Shown: positions 1 to 6,557, numbered from the stretch's first letter. The stretch is DNA of 7,298 nucleotides from DAOMNN01 sp964404505 (GCA_964404505.1 CAYOKH010000081.1:1-7298); one strand, 5' to 3'. Numbers and translations are program-made. Notes: generated from the letters alone by a model not told the origin.

Positions 1-597
1 GGGGTCAAGGTGTTCAACTGGGTGGCGACCATGTGGCGCGGCTCGATGACCTTCGAAACGCCCATGCTGTGGGCGACCGGCTTCATCTTCGTATTCACGA
101 TGGGCGGCTTTACCGGCCTGATCTGCGCGATGGCGCCGATCGACATCCAGATTCACGATACCTACTACGTCGTGGCGCATTTCCACTACGTGCTGGTTGC
201 CGGCAGTCTGTTCGCGCTGTTTGGAGGGGCCTATTACTGGCTGCCGAAATGGACCGGAAGAATGCCGGACGAGCGCATCGGCAGGCTGCACTTCTGGAGT
301 TCGCTGATCTTCTTCAACATCACCTTCTTCCCGATGCACTTCCTCGGTCTCGCCGGGATGCAACGTCGTGTCCCGGACTATGCGCTGCAGTTCGCCGACT
401 TCAACATGATGGCCACCTTCGGGGCGGTCGGCTTCGGCCTCAGCCAACTCCTCTTCCTCGCGGTGGTGATCAAGGCAGCGCGTGGCGGCGGCGAGAAGGC
501 CTCGGCCCGCGCATGGGACAGTGCCGAAGGGCTGGAATGGACCGTGCCGTCACCCGCGCCGCACCACACCTTCGAAGAAGCACCGGTGGTCAGGTGA
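1..597 (+). CDS. ctaD: Cytochrome c oxidase subunit I, C-terminal part (5' end outside window)
   Basis: Catalytic subunit of the heme-copper terminal oxidase in the inner membrane; it reduces O2 to water and pumps protons. The frame is open from base 1 and 198 residues are visible, roughly the last third or more of a usual COX1 of about 530 aa. The key block is IHDTYYVVAHFHYV. By family knowledge, His60 (window numbering) is the axial ligand of the high-spin heme, His62 ligates the low-spin heme, and His52-Asp53 is the Mg/propionate site. The RR pair of GMQRRVPDY contacts heme propionates. Several hydrophobic helices follow, then a polar C-terminal tail. The tail ends at a TGA at 595-597, 14 nt before the next gene. 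The Cu-B histidines and the K-channel lysine lie upstream, outside the window. The residue before the RR pair is Gln where Pro is usual. Identification is secure; the heme type cannot be read from this part. Confidence 0.97.
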   Translation, partial: GVKVFNWVATMWRGSMTFETPMLWATGFIFVFTMGGFTGLICAMAPIDIQIHDTYYVVAHFHYVLVAGSLFALFGGAYYWLPKWTGRMPDERIGRLHFWSSLIFFNITFFPMHFLGLAGMQRRVPDYALQFADFNMMATFGAVGFGLSQLLFLAVVIKAARGGGEKASARAWDSAEGLEWTVPSPAPHHTFEEAPVVR

Positions 598-611
598 GGG
601 AGGCTGCGATC

Positions 612-722
612 ATGACCGACCCTCGCCGCGCGAAGAACATCCGGACCGGCCTGCTGCTGGCAGCGATCGCGTTCGGGTTCTTCCTGCTCGTCATTCTCAA
701 ACAGAGGTGGTTGCTCGCATGA
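612..722 (+). CDS. 36-aa single-helix cytochrome oxidase small assembly-type protein
   Basis: This is a micro-gene of 36 residues starting MTDPRRAKNIRTG. It has a basic N-terminus and one hydrophobic helix at about residues 13-29, and it ends KQRWLLA. By the positive-inside rule the N-terminus should be cytoplasmic. A good ribosome site (GGGAGG, 598-603) sits 8 nt before the ATG. The stop overlaps the ctaG start as ATGA (719-722), which implies translational coupling. Betaproteobacterial oxidase operons commonly carry a tiny one-helix protein exactly between ctaD and ctaG, annotated as a cytochrome oxidase small assembly protein; its molecular role is not known to me. Position, ribosome site and overlap together make it a real gene despite its size. 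A role in holding CtaG or COX1 during copper insertion is only inference from position. Confidence 0.85.
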   Translation: MTDPRRAKNIRTGLLLAAIAFGFFLLVILKQRWLLA

Positions 723-1279
723 GCGATGTTGCCGCTGACAACCGCAGGCTGCTCGTCCGCCTCGCGATCGGCGCGGTGGCGATGTTCGGCTTCGGTTTCC
801 TGCTCGTGCCCTTCTACGAGAAGATCTGCGAGGTCACGGGTGTGAACAACATTTTGCAGCCGGATCGGGTGGTCAATACGCAGGTCGATACCTCGCGCCT
901 GGTGACGGTGCAGTTCGATGGCAACATCCACCACGATCTTCCATGGAGCTTCCGTCCGCTCCAGGGCTCGATCCGCGTGCATCCCGGCGAGCTGACCACG
1001 ATCGCGTACGAAGTTGCGAATACGCGCGACGCAGCGGTGACGGGCCAGGCCGTGCCGAGCTACGGGCCGCAGCGCGCGGGGCAGTATTTCATGAAGATGG
1101 AGTGTTTCTGCTTCACGCAGCAGACGCTCGAGGCCGGGGAGCGGCGCACGATGCCTGTTGCGTTCGTGCTCGACCCGGACCTTCCCGGCGACGTGAACAC
1201 CATTACCGTGTCGTATACGTTCTTCGAGATTGCGGGGCGGCGCGCACAGACGGTCGCACGCAGTGATCCTCGGTCGTGA
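719..1279 (+). CDS. ctaG: Cytochrome c oxidase assembly protein CtaG/Cox11 (Cu-B chaperone)
   Basis: CtaG/Cox11 delivers copper to the Cu-B site of COX1. It is anchored by one N-terminal helix, with an immunoglobulin-like domain on the periplasmic side. The ORF gives 186 aa, a normal family length. The helix spans about residues 12-32. A conserved Cys37 follows in FYEKICEVTG. The copper motif CFCF lies at 129-132 (Cys129, Cys131) within FMKMECFCFTQQ. Downstream are the family-typical PVAFVLDP and ITVSYTFFE segments. The ATG at 719 overlaps the stop of the micro-gene, which fixes the start. The TGA overlaps the GTG of the next gene (1276-1279). All three copper-related cysteines are present, so the protein should be functional. 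Confidence 0.97.
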   Translation: MSDVAADNRRLLVRLAIGAVAMFGFGFLLVPFYEKICEVTGVNNILQPDRVVNTQVDTSRLVTVQFDGNIHHDLPWSFRPLQGSIRVHPGELTTIAYEVANTRDAAVTGQAVPSYGPQRAGQYFMKMECFCFTQQTLEAGERRTMPVAFVLDPDLPGDVNTITVSYTFFEIAGRRAQTVARSDPRS

Positions 1280-1521
1280 CGGCCGGGAAGGATCGGCATG
1301 ATCCGGGCGAGGGGGCCGGGAAGGGGAAGAGGGCAGGCTTCTGGGCGACGGTCAGGGCAGTGCTGTGGTCGTTCTTCGGCGTGCGGAGGTTGAACGACTA
1401 CCGCGAGGATGCCTCTTCGCTGGATCCGAAGGCCGTGATCGTTGCAGGTGTGCTGGGAGGCGTGCTGTTCGTGCTTGCGATTGTTGCGCTCGTACACGTT
1501 GTTGTCGGGCTGTCAGAATAA
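1276..1521 (+). CDS. DUF2970 family small membrane protein
   Basis: This is an 81-aa protein read from a GTG start that overlaps the ctaG stop (GTGA). No strong ribosome site is seen, so re-initiation after ctaG is likely. A polar, Gly/Lys-rich N-terminus of about 20 residues precedes the conserved block FWATVRAVLWSFFGVRR and a D/E-rich stretch (residues 41-50). A single transmembrane helix follows at about 54-77. The VRAVLWSFFGVR block followed by one C-terminal helix is the pattern of DUF2970, a family found between ctaG and ctaE in many beta- and gammaproteobacterial oxidase operons. Its function is unknown; oxidase biogenesis is inferred from context. The next gene starts 12 nt after the TAA. 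Confidence 0.88.
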   Translation: MTAGKDRHDPGEGAGKGKRAGFWATVRAVLWSFFGVRRLNDYREDASSLDPKAVIVAGVLGGVLFVLAIVALVHVVVGLSE

Positions 1522-1533
1522 GGGGGTGTATCG

Positions 1534-2385
1534 ATGAACCAGGCGCTGGACAAATATTTCATTCCCGAGCCGTCGAAGTATCCGATCTTCGGTTCGATAG
1601 CGCTGCTGCTTTTCGGATCCGGCGCCGTGATGTGGCTGCACAAGGTCGGACCGGGTCCGCTGGTGTTCTTTCTCGGAGTCGCGATCCTCATCTACATGCT
1701 GTTCGGGTGGTTCGGCCAGGTCGTGAAGGAGTCCGAAAGCGGCAAGTACGGCAAGCGCGTGGATGCGTCCTTCCGCTGGTCGATGGGTTGGTTCATCTTC
1801 TCCGAGGTGATGTTTTTCGCCGCATTTTTCGGGGCCCTGTTCTATGTGCGGGTGCTGAGTGTTCCCTCGATCGGCAGCGGGGACAACCTGGCCCTGTTGT
1901 GGCCGGATTTCGTGCACGCCTGGCCGACTGCGGGGCCTCTCGCGGACGAGGTGTTCACGCCCATGGGCGCGTGGGGCATTCCTGCGCTCAATACGCTCAT
2001 CCTGCTGAGCTCCGGTGCAACGATCACCTGGGCGCATTACGGCCTGCTCAGGAACGACCGCAGCCAGCTGAAGAAAGGTCTGCTGGCGACCATCGTGCTT
2101 GGCGCGACCTTCCTCGGTTTTCAGATTTACGAGTACTTTCACGCGTATGCCGACCTCAACCTGCGCCTCGATTCGGGAATCTACGGCTCGACCTTCTTCA
2201 TGCTGACGGGTTTCCACGGTCTGCATGTGACGATCGGCGCAATCATGCTTACGGTGATGTACTTCCGGGTCCATGCAGGGCATTTCACCGCCGACCACCA
2301 CTTCGCCTTCGAGGCGACGGCATGGTACTGGCACTTCGTCGACGTCGTATGGCTGATCCTTTTCGTGGTCGTCTATTGGCTGTAG
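1534..2385 (+). CDS. ctaE: Cytochrome c oxidase subunit III
   Basis: COX3 is the seven-helix structural subunit of the oxidase. It stabilises COX1 and shapes the proton entry and lipid environment. The protein has 283 aa, a typical bacterial length. Signatures are SEVMFFAAFFGALFY with the conserved membrane Glu91, GFHGLHV at 226-232 and WYWHFVDVVW at 264-273. A segment of about 40 residues (107-147) between two helices carries charged residues and prolines. The ATG at 1534 is preceded by the purine-rich run AAGGGGG (about 1520-1526). It is the last gene of the first co-oriented block. The following DUF2909 gene converges on it from the other strand, with 40 nt between the two stops. Confidence 0.97.
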   Translation: MNQALDKYFIPEPSKYPIFGSIALLLFGSGAVMWLHKVGPGPLVFFLGVAILIYMLFGWFGQVVKESESGKYGKRVDASFRWSMGWFIFSEVMFFAAFFGALFYVRVLSVPSIGSGDNLALLWPDFVHAWPTAGPLADEVFTPMGAWGIPALNTLILLSSGATITWAHYGLLRNDRSQLKKGLLATIVLGATFLGFQIYEYFHAYADLNLRLDSGIYGSTFFMLTGFHGLHVTIGAIMLTVMYFRVHAGHFTADHHFAFEATAWYWHFVDVVWLILFVVVYWL

Positions 2386-2425
2386 CGGAGTATCGAACTG
2401 CCGGTGGCCTCGCCTGCGGCCCGGG

Positions 2426-2620
2426 TCAGAGCTTTCCGGTGATCAGGCCGCTGGCGAAGCCCGCCATGAGCAACAGGAACAATGTGATAGAAAGACCGAC
2501 CCGCAATGCCAGCGCGCGCGCGGTGCGCTTACCGGTGCCCTTGTCCCTGACCAGGAACAGCAACGCCGAGCCGAGGCTGGCGACGATCAGTACCAGGAAG
2601 ATTACGACGACGATACGCAT
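2426..2620 (-). CDS. DUF2909 family twin-helix membrane protein
   Basis: This is a 64-aa protein on the minus strand with two hydrophobic helices, about residues 3-24 and 41-60. The basic loop between them, RDKGTGKRTARALALR, suggests a cytoplasmic hairpin. The motif SLGSALLFLVRDKG and the ending LLLMAGFASGLI are what I recall of DUF2909, the twin transmembrane protein. That protein habitually lies inverted between coxC and SURF1 in beta- and gammaproteobacteria. On its own strand GGGAGG sits 6 nt before the ATG, which fixes the start. Function is unknown. Its stop faces ctaE and its start diverges from SURF1, so it probably has its own promoter in the 111-nt gap at 2621-2731. Confidence 0.87.
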   Translation of the reverse strand: MRIVVVIFLVLIVASLGSALLFLVRDKGTGKRTARALALRVGLSITLFLLLMAGFASGLITGKL

Positions 2621-2686
2621 GGCCGGCCTCCCACCCGAAGAATGTCGCCACGGGGGCCGGGTCGGGGCCCCTCGCAGGATTTGCAT

Positions 2687-2698
2687 TTTCGCGCGAAA
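2687..2698. promoter_or_regulatory. Perfect 12-bp palindrome in the divergent DUF2909/SURF1 gap
   Basis: The 111-nt gap between the divergent starts (2621-2731) contains the self-complementary TTTCGCGCGAAA. It lies 33 nt before the SURF1 GTG and 66 nt from the DUF2909 ATG. Palindromes in such gaps are often operators that serve both genes. I do not recognise the regulator and see no convincing -10/-35 pair in this GC-rich gap. A second short dyad, GGGGCC (2653-2658) with GGCCCC (2666-2671), is weaker. The regulatory reading is inference. Confidence 0.35.
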
Positions 2699-2731
2699 CG
2701 CACCCGGCGTGGGCGATTTCGGGGGTGTGGC

Positions 2732-3436
2732 GTGACCGCGAAACGCCCGCACCCGCTTCCCCTTGTCGCGGGCCTGATCACGGGGATCGCAACCCTCATG
2801 CTCGGCAACTGGCAGGTGCAGCGTGCCGCAGAGAAGGGTGCGCTCCAGGAACTTATCGAAACCAGCGCAAAGGTCGCGCCGGTGCCGGCGGGTTCGCTCA
2901 CGGAACCCCATGACTGGCTCCCTGTCACCCTGCGCGGCCGATGGCGAGAAGATGCGACGATATACCTGGACAATCGCGGCTACCAGGGGCGCCCCGGCTA
3001 CCAGGTGCTGACGCCTCTGCGCCTCGATGACGGTGCCGGCTGGGTCCTGGTCAATCGCGGTTGGATTGCGCAGGGAGCGAACCGCAACGAGTTGCCGGGT
3101 GCGGCGGTCGAAGCCGGTGTGGTGAGCATTGCGGGCAACGTTCGCTGGCCGGAGCGCGATCCGTTCACCCTCGCGGCGCATGCGGGTGAGGGCAGGCTCT
3201 GGCAGTATGTCGATATCGCGGATTACCGCGCCTGGTCGGGTGTGGATGTTCGCGACTGGATCGTTTACCAGACGAGCGAGTCGGGCGACGGACTGTTGCG
3301 TGACTGGCCGCGGCCGGATGCCGGGATCGACCGCCACCGCGGATACGCTTTCCAGTGGTACGCACTCGCCGGGCTGTCGTTCGTGCTTACCGGCGTTTAC
3401 ATTTTCAGGAGTTTCGGAAGCAATGCGGCGCAGTGA
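2732..3436 (+). CDS. SURF1 family cytochrome oxidase biogenesis protein
   Basis: SURF1 proteins (Shy1 in yeast) sit in the inner membrane and help insert heme a into COX1. The product is 234 aa from a GTG at 2732, preceded by a G-rich stretch (2721-2725) at a suitable distance. The layout is typical: a first helix at about residues 8-25 ending in the hallmark GNWQ (25-28), then a large periplasmic domain with YLDNRGYQGRPGYQVLTPL (78-96) and VLVNRGWIA (105-113). A second helix follows at about 209-226 after GYAFQWYALA. An in-frame ATG at 2642 would add 30 Arg/Gly/Pro-rich residues unlike the family and run through the divergent control region, so I prefer GTG. The stop overlaps the next gene by 14 nt. 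The presence of SURF1 implies that heme A is used. Confidence 0.94.
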   Translation: MTAKRPHPLPLVAGLITGIATLMLGNWQVQRAAEKGALQELIETSAKVAPVPAGSLTEPHDWLPVTLRGRWREDATIYLDNRGYQGRPGYQVLTPLRLDDGAGWVLVNRGWIAQGANRNELPGAAVEAGVVSIAGNVRWPERDPFTLAAHAGEGRLWQYVDIADYRAWSGVDVRDWIVYQTSESGDGLLRDWPRPDAGIDRHRGYAFQWYALAGLSFVLTGVYIFRSFGSNAAQ

Positions 3437-3983
3437 CAAGATTACCTTCGCTGCCCTGGTCGTCGTCTGCGTCGTGCCGGTGGTGGCCTCCTATCTCGCG
3501 TTCTTCGTCTGGCCGCCACAGGGGCGGATGAATTACGGCGAACTGATCCAGCCCGCACCCCTGCCCGACGCCGTGCTTGCCGGGGTGGATGGACAACCCG
3601 TGCTGGGACGCGATGCGCTGAAGGGCTACTGGACACTCGTGTATGTCGGCCCCGCGGCCTGCGGCGAGGCTTGTGAAGGGGCGCTTTACGCGATGCGGCA
3701 GGGCCGCCTCGCGCAGCGCAAGGAAATGACCCGCGTCGAGCGGTTGTGGCTGGTTACCGACGCAGGCACTCCGGATCCCGCGCTTCTGCAGGCTCACCAT
3801 GCCCTTCGCGTTGTCCGTGCCGAACCCGCGTGGCTGGAAAGGCTGCCCGATGCGGGGCTGGGAGTGCACGTCTATCTGGTTGACCCGCTGGGGAACGTGA
3901 TGATGCGCTTTCCGGGCCAGCCCGACGTCGCTCTCGTGATCCGCGACCTGCAGCGTCTGCTGAAGTTCTCCGGGGTCGGCTGA
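3423..3983 (+). CDS. Membrane-anchored thioredoxin/Sco-like protein, putative oxidase assembly factor
   Basis: This 186-aa protein begins inside the SURF1 gene (14-nt overlap), with AGGAG and GGAAG elements before the ATG. One N-terminal helix (about residues 8-30) is followed by a periplasmic domain that opens with WTLVYVGPAACGEACEGALYA. Its Cys80-x3-Cys84 pair falls just where Sco proteins have CPDVCP after a core beta-strand. The later segments RLWLVTD and HVYLVDPLGNVMMRFPG match the thioredoxin/Sco fold pattern of a strand then a DP.G turn. The third Sco copper ligand, a His in an SIDHSAG-type motif, is not in place; the nearest is His149, two residues before the Tyr of YLVDP. Proteins like this stand between SURF1 and ctaA in related clusters and are usually labelled hypothetical or cytochrome oxidase assembly transmembrane protein. 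A thiol-redox or copper role is inference. Confidence 0.8.
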   Translation: MRRSDKITFAALVVVCVVPVVASYLAFFVWPPQGRMNYGELIQPAPLPDAVLAGVDGQPVLGRDALKGYWTLVYVGPAACGEACEGALYAMRQGRLAQRKEMTRVERLWLVTDAGTPDPALLQAHHALRVVRAEPAWLERLPDAGLGVHVYLVDPLGNVMMRFPGQPDVALVIRDLQRLLKFSGVG

Positions 3984-3999
3984 ACTCGGGCCTTGAGCC

Positions 4000-4052
4000 G
4001 GCGGCACCGATCAATTATCTTTCCGGGCCCGGAGCGTTTTCCGGATGCCGCC
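4000..4052 (+). other. Structured leader in the gap before ctaB
   Basis: The 82-nt gap between the Sco-like gene and ctaB can fold on itself. GGCGGCA (4000-4006) pairs with TGCCGCC (4046-4052), and CCG (4007-4009) continues the stem with CGG (4042-4044) past a single bulged A at 4045. The loop contains the palindrome TCCGGGCCCGGA (4022-4033). The structure ends 2 nt before the GAGGAG ribosome site of ctaB. There is no T-run after the stem, so it does not look like a classical terminator. It may affect ctaB translation or message processing. This is the place where ctaA (COX15) is normally found. Confidence 0.4.
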
Positions 4053-4065
4053 CCGAGGAGCAAGC

Positions 4066-4980
4066 ATGAGCGTGCAACTTGCAAGGAGGCTCGCAACCGG
4101 CCGTTCCGCCGCCGGACGGCGCTTGCACGCGTTCTACGTGCTGACCAAGCCGCGAGTGAATACCCTGATCGTATTCTGCGCGATCATCGGCATGTTTCTG
4201 GCGGTGCCGGGAGGATTGCCGGATGGGGCCCTGGTGCTCGCGGCCACCGTCGGAATCGCTTTCGTAGCGGGTGCAGCGGCGGCGATGAACTGTCTCATCG
4301 AGCACAGGATCGACGCACACATGGCCCGCACGCGTGCACGCCCGCTACCTCGCGGCGAACTGAGTGAGGCGGAAACCCTGGGTTTCATCTGCGTATTGGG
4401 CGGAGCCGGGCTGCTGATTCTTTACCAGCTCGTCAATCCGCTCACGATGTGGCTGACCCTGGCGACCTTCGTCGGCTATGCGCTGATCTATACGGTGTTT
4501 CTCAAACCCCGCACGTCACAGAACATCGTGATCGGCGGTGCGTCGGGTGCCATGCCGCCCGTGCTCGGCTGGGCCTCCATGACCGGCGAAGTCGGCGCGG
4601 ACGCCCTGCTGCTGTTTCTCATCATCTTCGTGTGGACGCCGCCGCATTTCTGGGCGCTCGCCCTGTACCGCGTCGAAGACTATGCACGCGCGGGCCTGCC
4701 GATGCTGCCCGTGACCCACGGACAGGAGTACACACGCCTGTCCATCCTTCTGTACACGTGCCTGTTGTTCGCCGTCACACTGCTGCCGTTCGCCACGCGC
4801 ATGAGCGGCTGGATCTACCTAGTTGCGGCAGTAAGCCTGGGGCTGGGCTTTCTGCGTCACGCGTGGCGCTTGTACCGGACCTACAGTGATGCGCTCGCCC
4901 GCCGCACGTTCCGGTTCTCGATCCTGTATCTGTTCTTGCTTTTTGCCGCCCTGCTGACCGATCATTACCTCAAGTTCTGA
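4066..4980 (+). CDS. ctaB: Protoheme IX farnesyltransferase (heme O synthase)
   Basis: CtaB/COX10 is a polytopic inner-membrane prenyltransferase. It joins farnesyl diphosphate to the vinyl group of heme B to give heme O, the precursor of heme A. The 304-aa product has the usual length and hydrophobic profile. Signatures are TKPRV at 27-31, the first Asp-rich catalytic motif around NCLIEHRIDAHMARTRARPLP (Asn75, Glu79, Asp83), TPPHFW at 191-196, and the second polar motif YRVEDYARAGLPMLPV at 201-216. The start at 4066 is chosen because GAGGAG lies 5 nt before it. An in-frame ATG at 4045 would lack a ribosome site. The sco gene begins 14 nt downstream. Normally ctaA (heme A synthase) precedes this gene, but it is absent here. 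Confidence 0.96.
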   Translation: MSVQLARRLATGRSAAGRRLHAFYVLTKPRVNTLIVFCAIIGMFLAVPGGLPDGALVLAATVGIAFVAGAAAAMNCLIEHRIDAHMARTRARPLPRGELSEAETLGFICVLGGAGLLILYQLVNPLTMWLTLATFVGYALIYTVFLKPRTSQNIVIGGASGAMPPVLGWASMTGEVGADALLLFLIIFVWTPPHFWALALYRVEDYARAGLPMLPVTHGQEYTRLSILLYTCLLFAVTLLPFATRMSGWIYLVAAVSLGLGFLRHAWRLYRTYSDALARRTFRFSILYLFLLFAALLTDHYLKF

Positions 4981-4994
4981 TACGGCCCGACCTG

Positions 4995-5573
4995 ATGCTG
5001 CGTCTCCTGATCGCTGCTGCCGCCCTCGCGGTTGCCGCCTGTTCCGCCCCTTCCGCACCCGAATTCCGCAACACCGACATCACCGGTGCGAACTATGGCA
5101 GGAGCTTCGCACTGACCGACCATAACGGAACGCCGCGGTCCCTGTCCGATTTCAGGGGAAAGGTCGTTACCCTGTTCTTCGGCTTCACCCAGTGTCCGGA
5201 CGTGTGCCCGACGAGCCTCGCGACGATGAGCGAGGTGATGGTGCAACTCGGCGAGGATTCGGAGCGGGTCCAGGCCCTGTTCATTACCGTAGACCCAGAG
5301 CGCGACACGCAGGCGTTGCTGTCCCACTACGTCCCCGTATTCGACCCGCGTTTTCTCGGCCTGTACGGGACGATGGCGCAGACTGAAGAGGTCGCGAAGG
5401 AGTTCCGCGTGTTCTTTCGCAAGAGCGGGAACACCGACGGCATGAACTACTCCATCGACCACTCGGCCGGTACCTACGTATTCGATCCGGAGGGCAGGCT
5501 GCGGCTGTACGTGCGCCATGGCCGGAGCGCCGACGACATCGCCGCGGACATCCGGCTGCTGCTTGCGGGGTAA
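4995..5573 (+). CDS. SCO1/SenC family copper chaperone lipoprotein
   Basis: Sco proteins are thioredoxin-fold copper/thiol proteins needed for assembly of the Cu-A centre of COX2. The product is 192 aa. It starts with a short hydrophobic signal ending in a lipobox-like VAAC (Cys16), so it is probably a lipoprotein anchored on the periplasmic side. The copper site is complete: CPDVCP with Cys67 and Cys71, and His156 in SIDHSAGTYVFDP. Other family landmarks are DFRGKVVTLFFGFT and ALFITVDPERDT. It follows ctaB by 14 nt without a strong ribosome site and closes the oxidase cluster. The likely partner, COX2, is encoded upstream of the window. Confidence 0.95.
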   Translation: MLRLLIAAAALAVAACSAPSAPEFRNTDITGANYGRSFALTDHNGTPRSLSDFRGKVVTLFFGFTQCPDVCPTSLATMSEVMVQLGEDSERVQALFITVDPERDTQALLSHYVPVFDPRFLGLYGTMAQTEEVAKEFRVFFRKSGNTDGMNYSIDHSAGTYVFDPEGRLRLYVRHGRSADDIAADIRLLLAG

Positions 5574-5590
5574 TAGCGACTGAAATCAAT

Positions 5591-5620
5591 GAAACAATGG
5601 GGTGTAACCCCGTTGATTTC
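5591..5620. terminator. Hairpin between convergent sco and rpoH, putative bidirectional terminator
   Basis: The 50-nt gap between the two stops holds a strong hairpin. GAAACAATGGGG (5591-5602) pairs across the loop TGTAA with CCCCGTTGATTTC (5608-5620), a 12-bp stem with one bulged A and one G-U pair. A second upstream copy, GAAATCAA (5582-5589), can pair perfectly with TTGATTTC (5613-5620), so two alternative folds share one 3' arm. Read on the minus strand, the stem is followed by a moderately T-rich stretch (TTGATTTC), which suits ending rpoH. On the plus strand no T-run follows. Location and strength support a terminator role. Confidence 0.6.
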
Positions 5621-5623
5621 CTG

Positions 5624-6472
<849 letters not shown>

Positions 6473-6495
6473 GTTTGACAATCCTCCTTTGCGCC

Positions 6496-6525
6496 ATTTT
6501 AGCACTCTGTGCATGAGAGTGCTAA
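6496..6525 (-). promoter_or_regulatory. Candidate rpoH promoter embedded in CIRCE
   Basis: On the minus strand TAAAAT (6496-6501) resembles a sigma-70 -10 box (5 of 6), with TTAGCA (6520-6525, 4 of 6) 18 nt upstream as a -35. Both boxes fall on the ends of the CIRCE arms, so HrcA binding would block RNA polymerase directly. The start site would be near 6489, which leaves a very short leader beginning at the ribosome site; this lowers my confidence. A promoter further upstream, within the REP region, is the alternative. Confidence 0.3.
6499..6525. promoter_or_regulatory. CIRCE operator (HrcA binding site) in front of rpoH
   Basis: The sequence is TTAGCACTC-N9-GAGTGCTAA with both 9-bp arms perfect (6499-6507 and 6517-6525) and a 9-nt spacer. 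This is the consensus of the CIRCE element bound by the heat-inducible repressor HrcA. One further T/A pair extends the arms to 10 bp. It lies 26 nt before the rpoH ATG, between the start and any upstream promoter, or overlapping the promoter. CIRCE normally controls groESL and dnaK operons; here it should repress rpoH at normal temperature. The 258-nt gap is shared with a divergent gene, but CIRCE lies 205 nt from that gene's start, so rpoH is the obvious target. Whether hrcA exists in this genome cannot be seen here. Confidence 0.96.
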
Positions 6526-6540
6526 ATCCCTCCCTGGTTC

Positions 6541-6557
6541 CGCGAAGCCGATTCGCG
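6541..6557. repeat. Small inverted repeat abutting the first REP element
   Basis: CGCGAA (6541-6546) and TTCGCG (6552-6557) form a perfect 6-bp stem around GCCGA. The 3' arm is also the tail of the neighbouring REP-like element. The two together may be a longer repetitive unit. Confidence 0.5.

Noticed and set aside
2642..2731. Upstream ATG at 2642 as the SURF1 start
   Set aside because: The extra 30 residues are Arg/Gly/Pro-rich, unlike SURF1 N-termini, and would cover the divergent control region; GTG at 2732 fits the family length.
1365..2735. A 456-codon open frame on the plus strand across DUF2970, ctaE and beyond
   Set aside because: Its translation is Arg/Ala-rich without domains and it overlaps ctaE, which has clear COX3 motifs; it is a high-GC shadow frame.
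4045..4065. ATG at 4045 as the ctaB start
   Set aside because: No ribosome site precedes it, whereas GAGGAG is correctly spaced before the ATG at 4066.
3984..4065. Degraded ctaA remnant
   Set aside because: The gap is only 82 nt and shows no readable helix-like or His-containing peptide in any frame.
6475..6503. Perfect TTGACA at 6475-6480 on the plus strand as a -35 for the divergent gene
   Set aside because: No acceptable -10 follows at 16-18 nt, and it would be about 250 nt from the gene it served.
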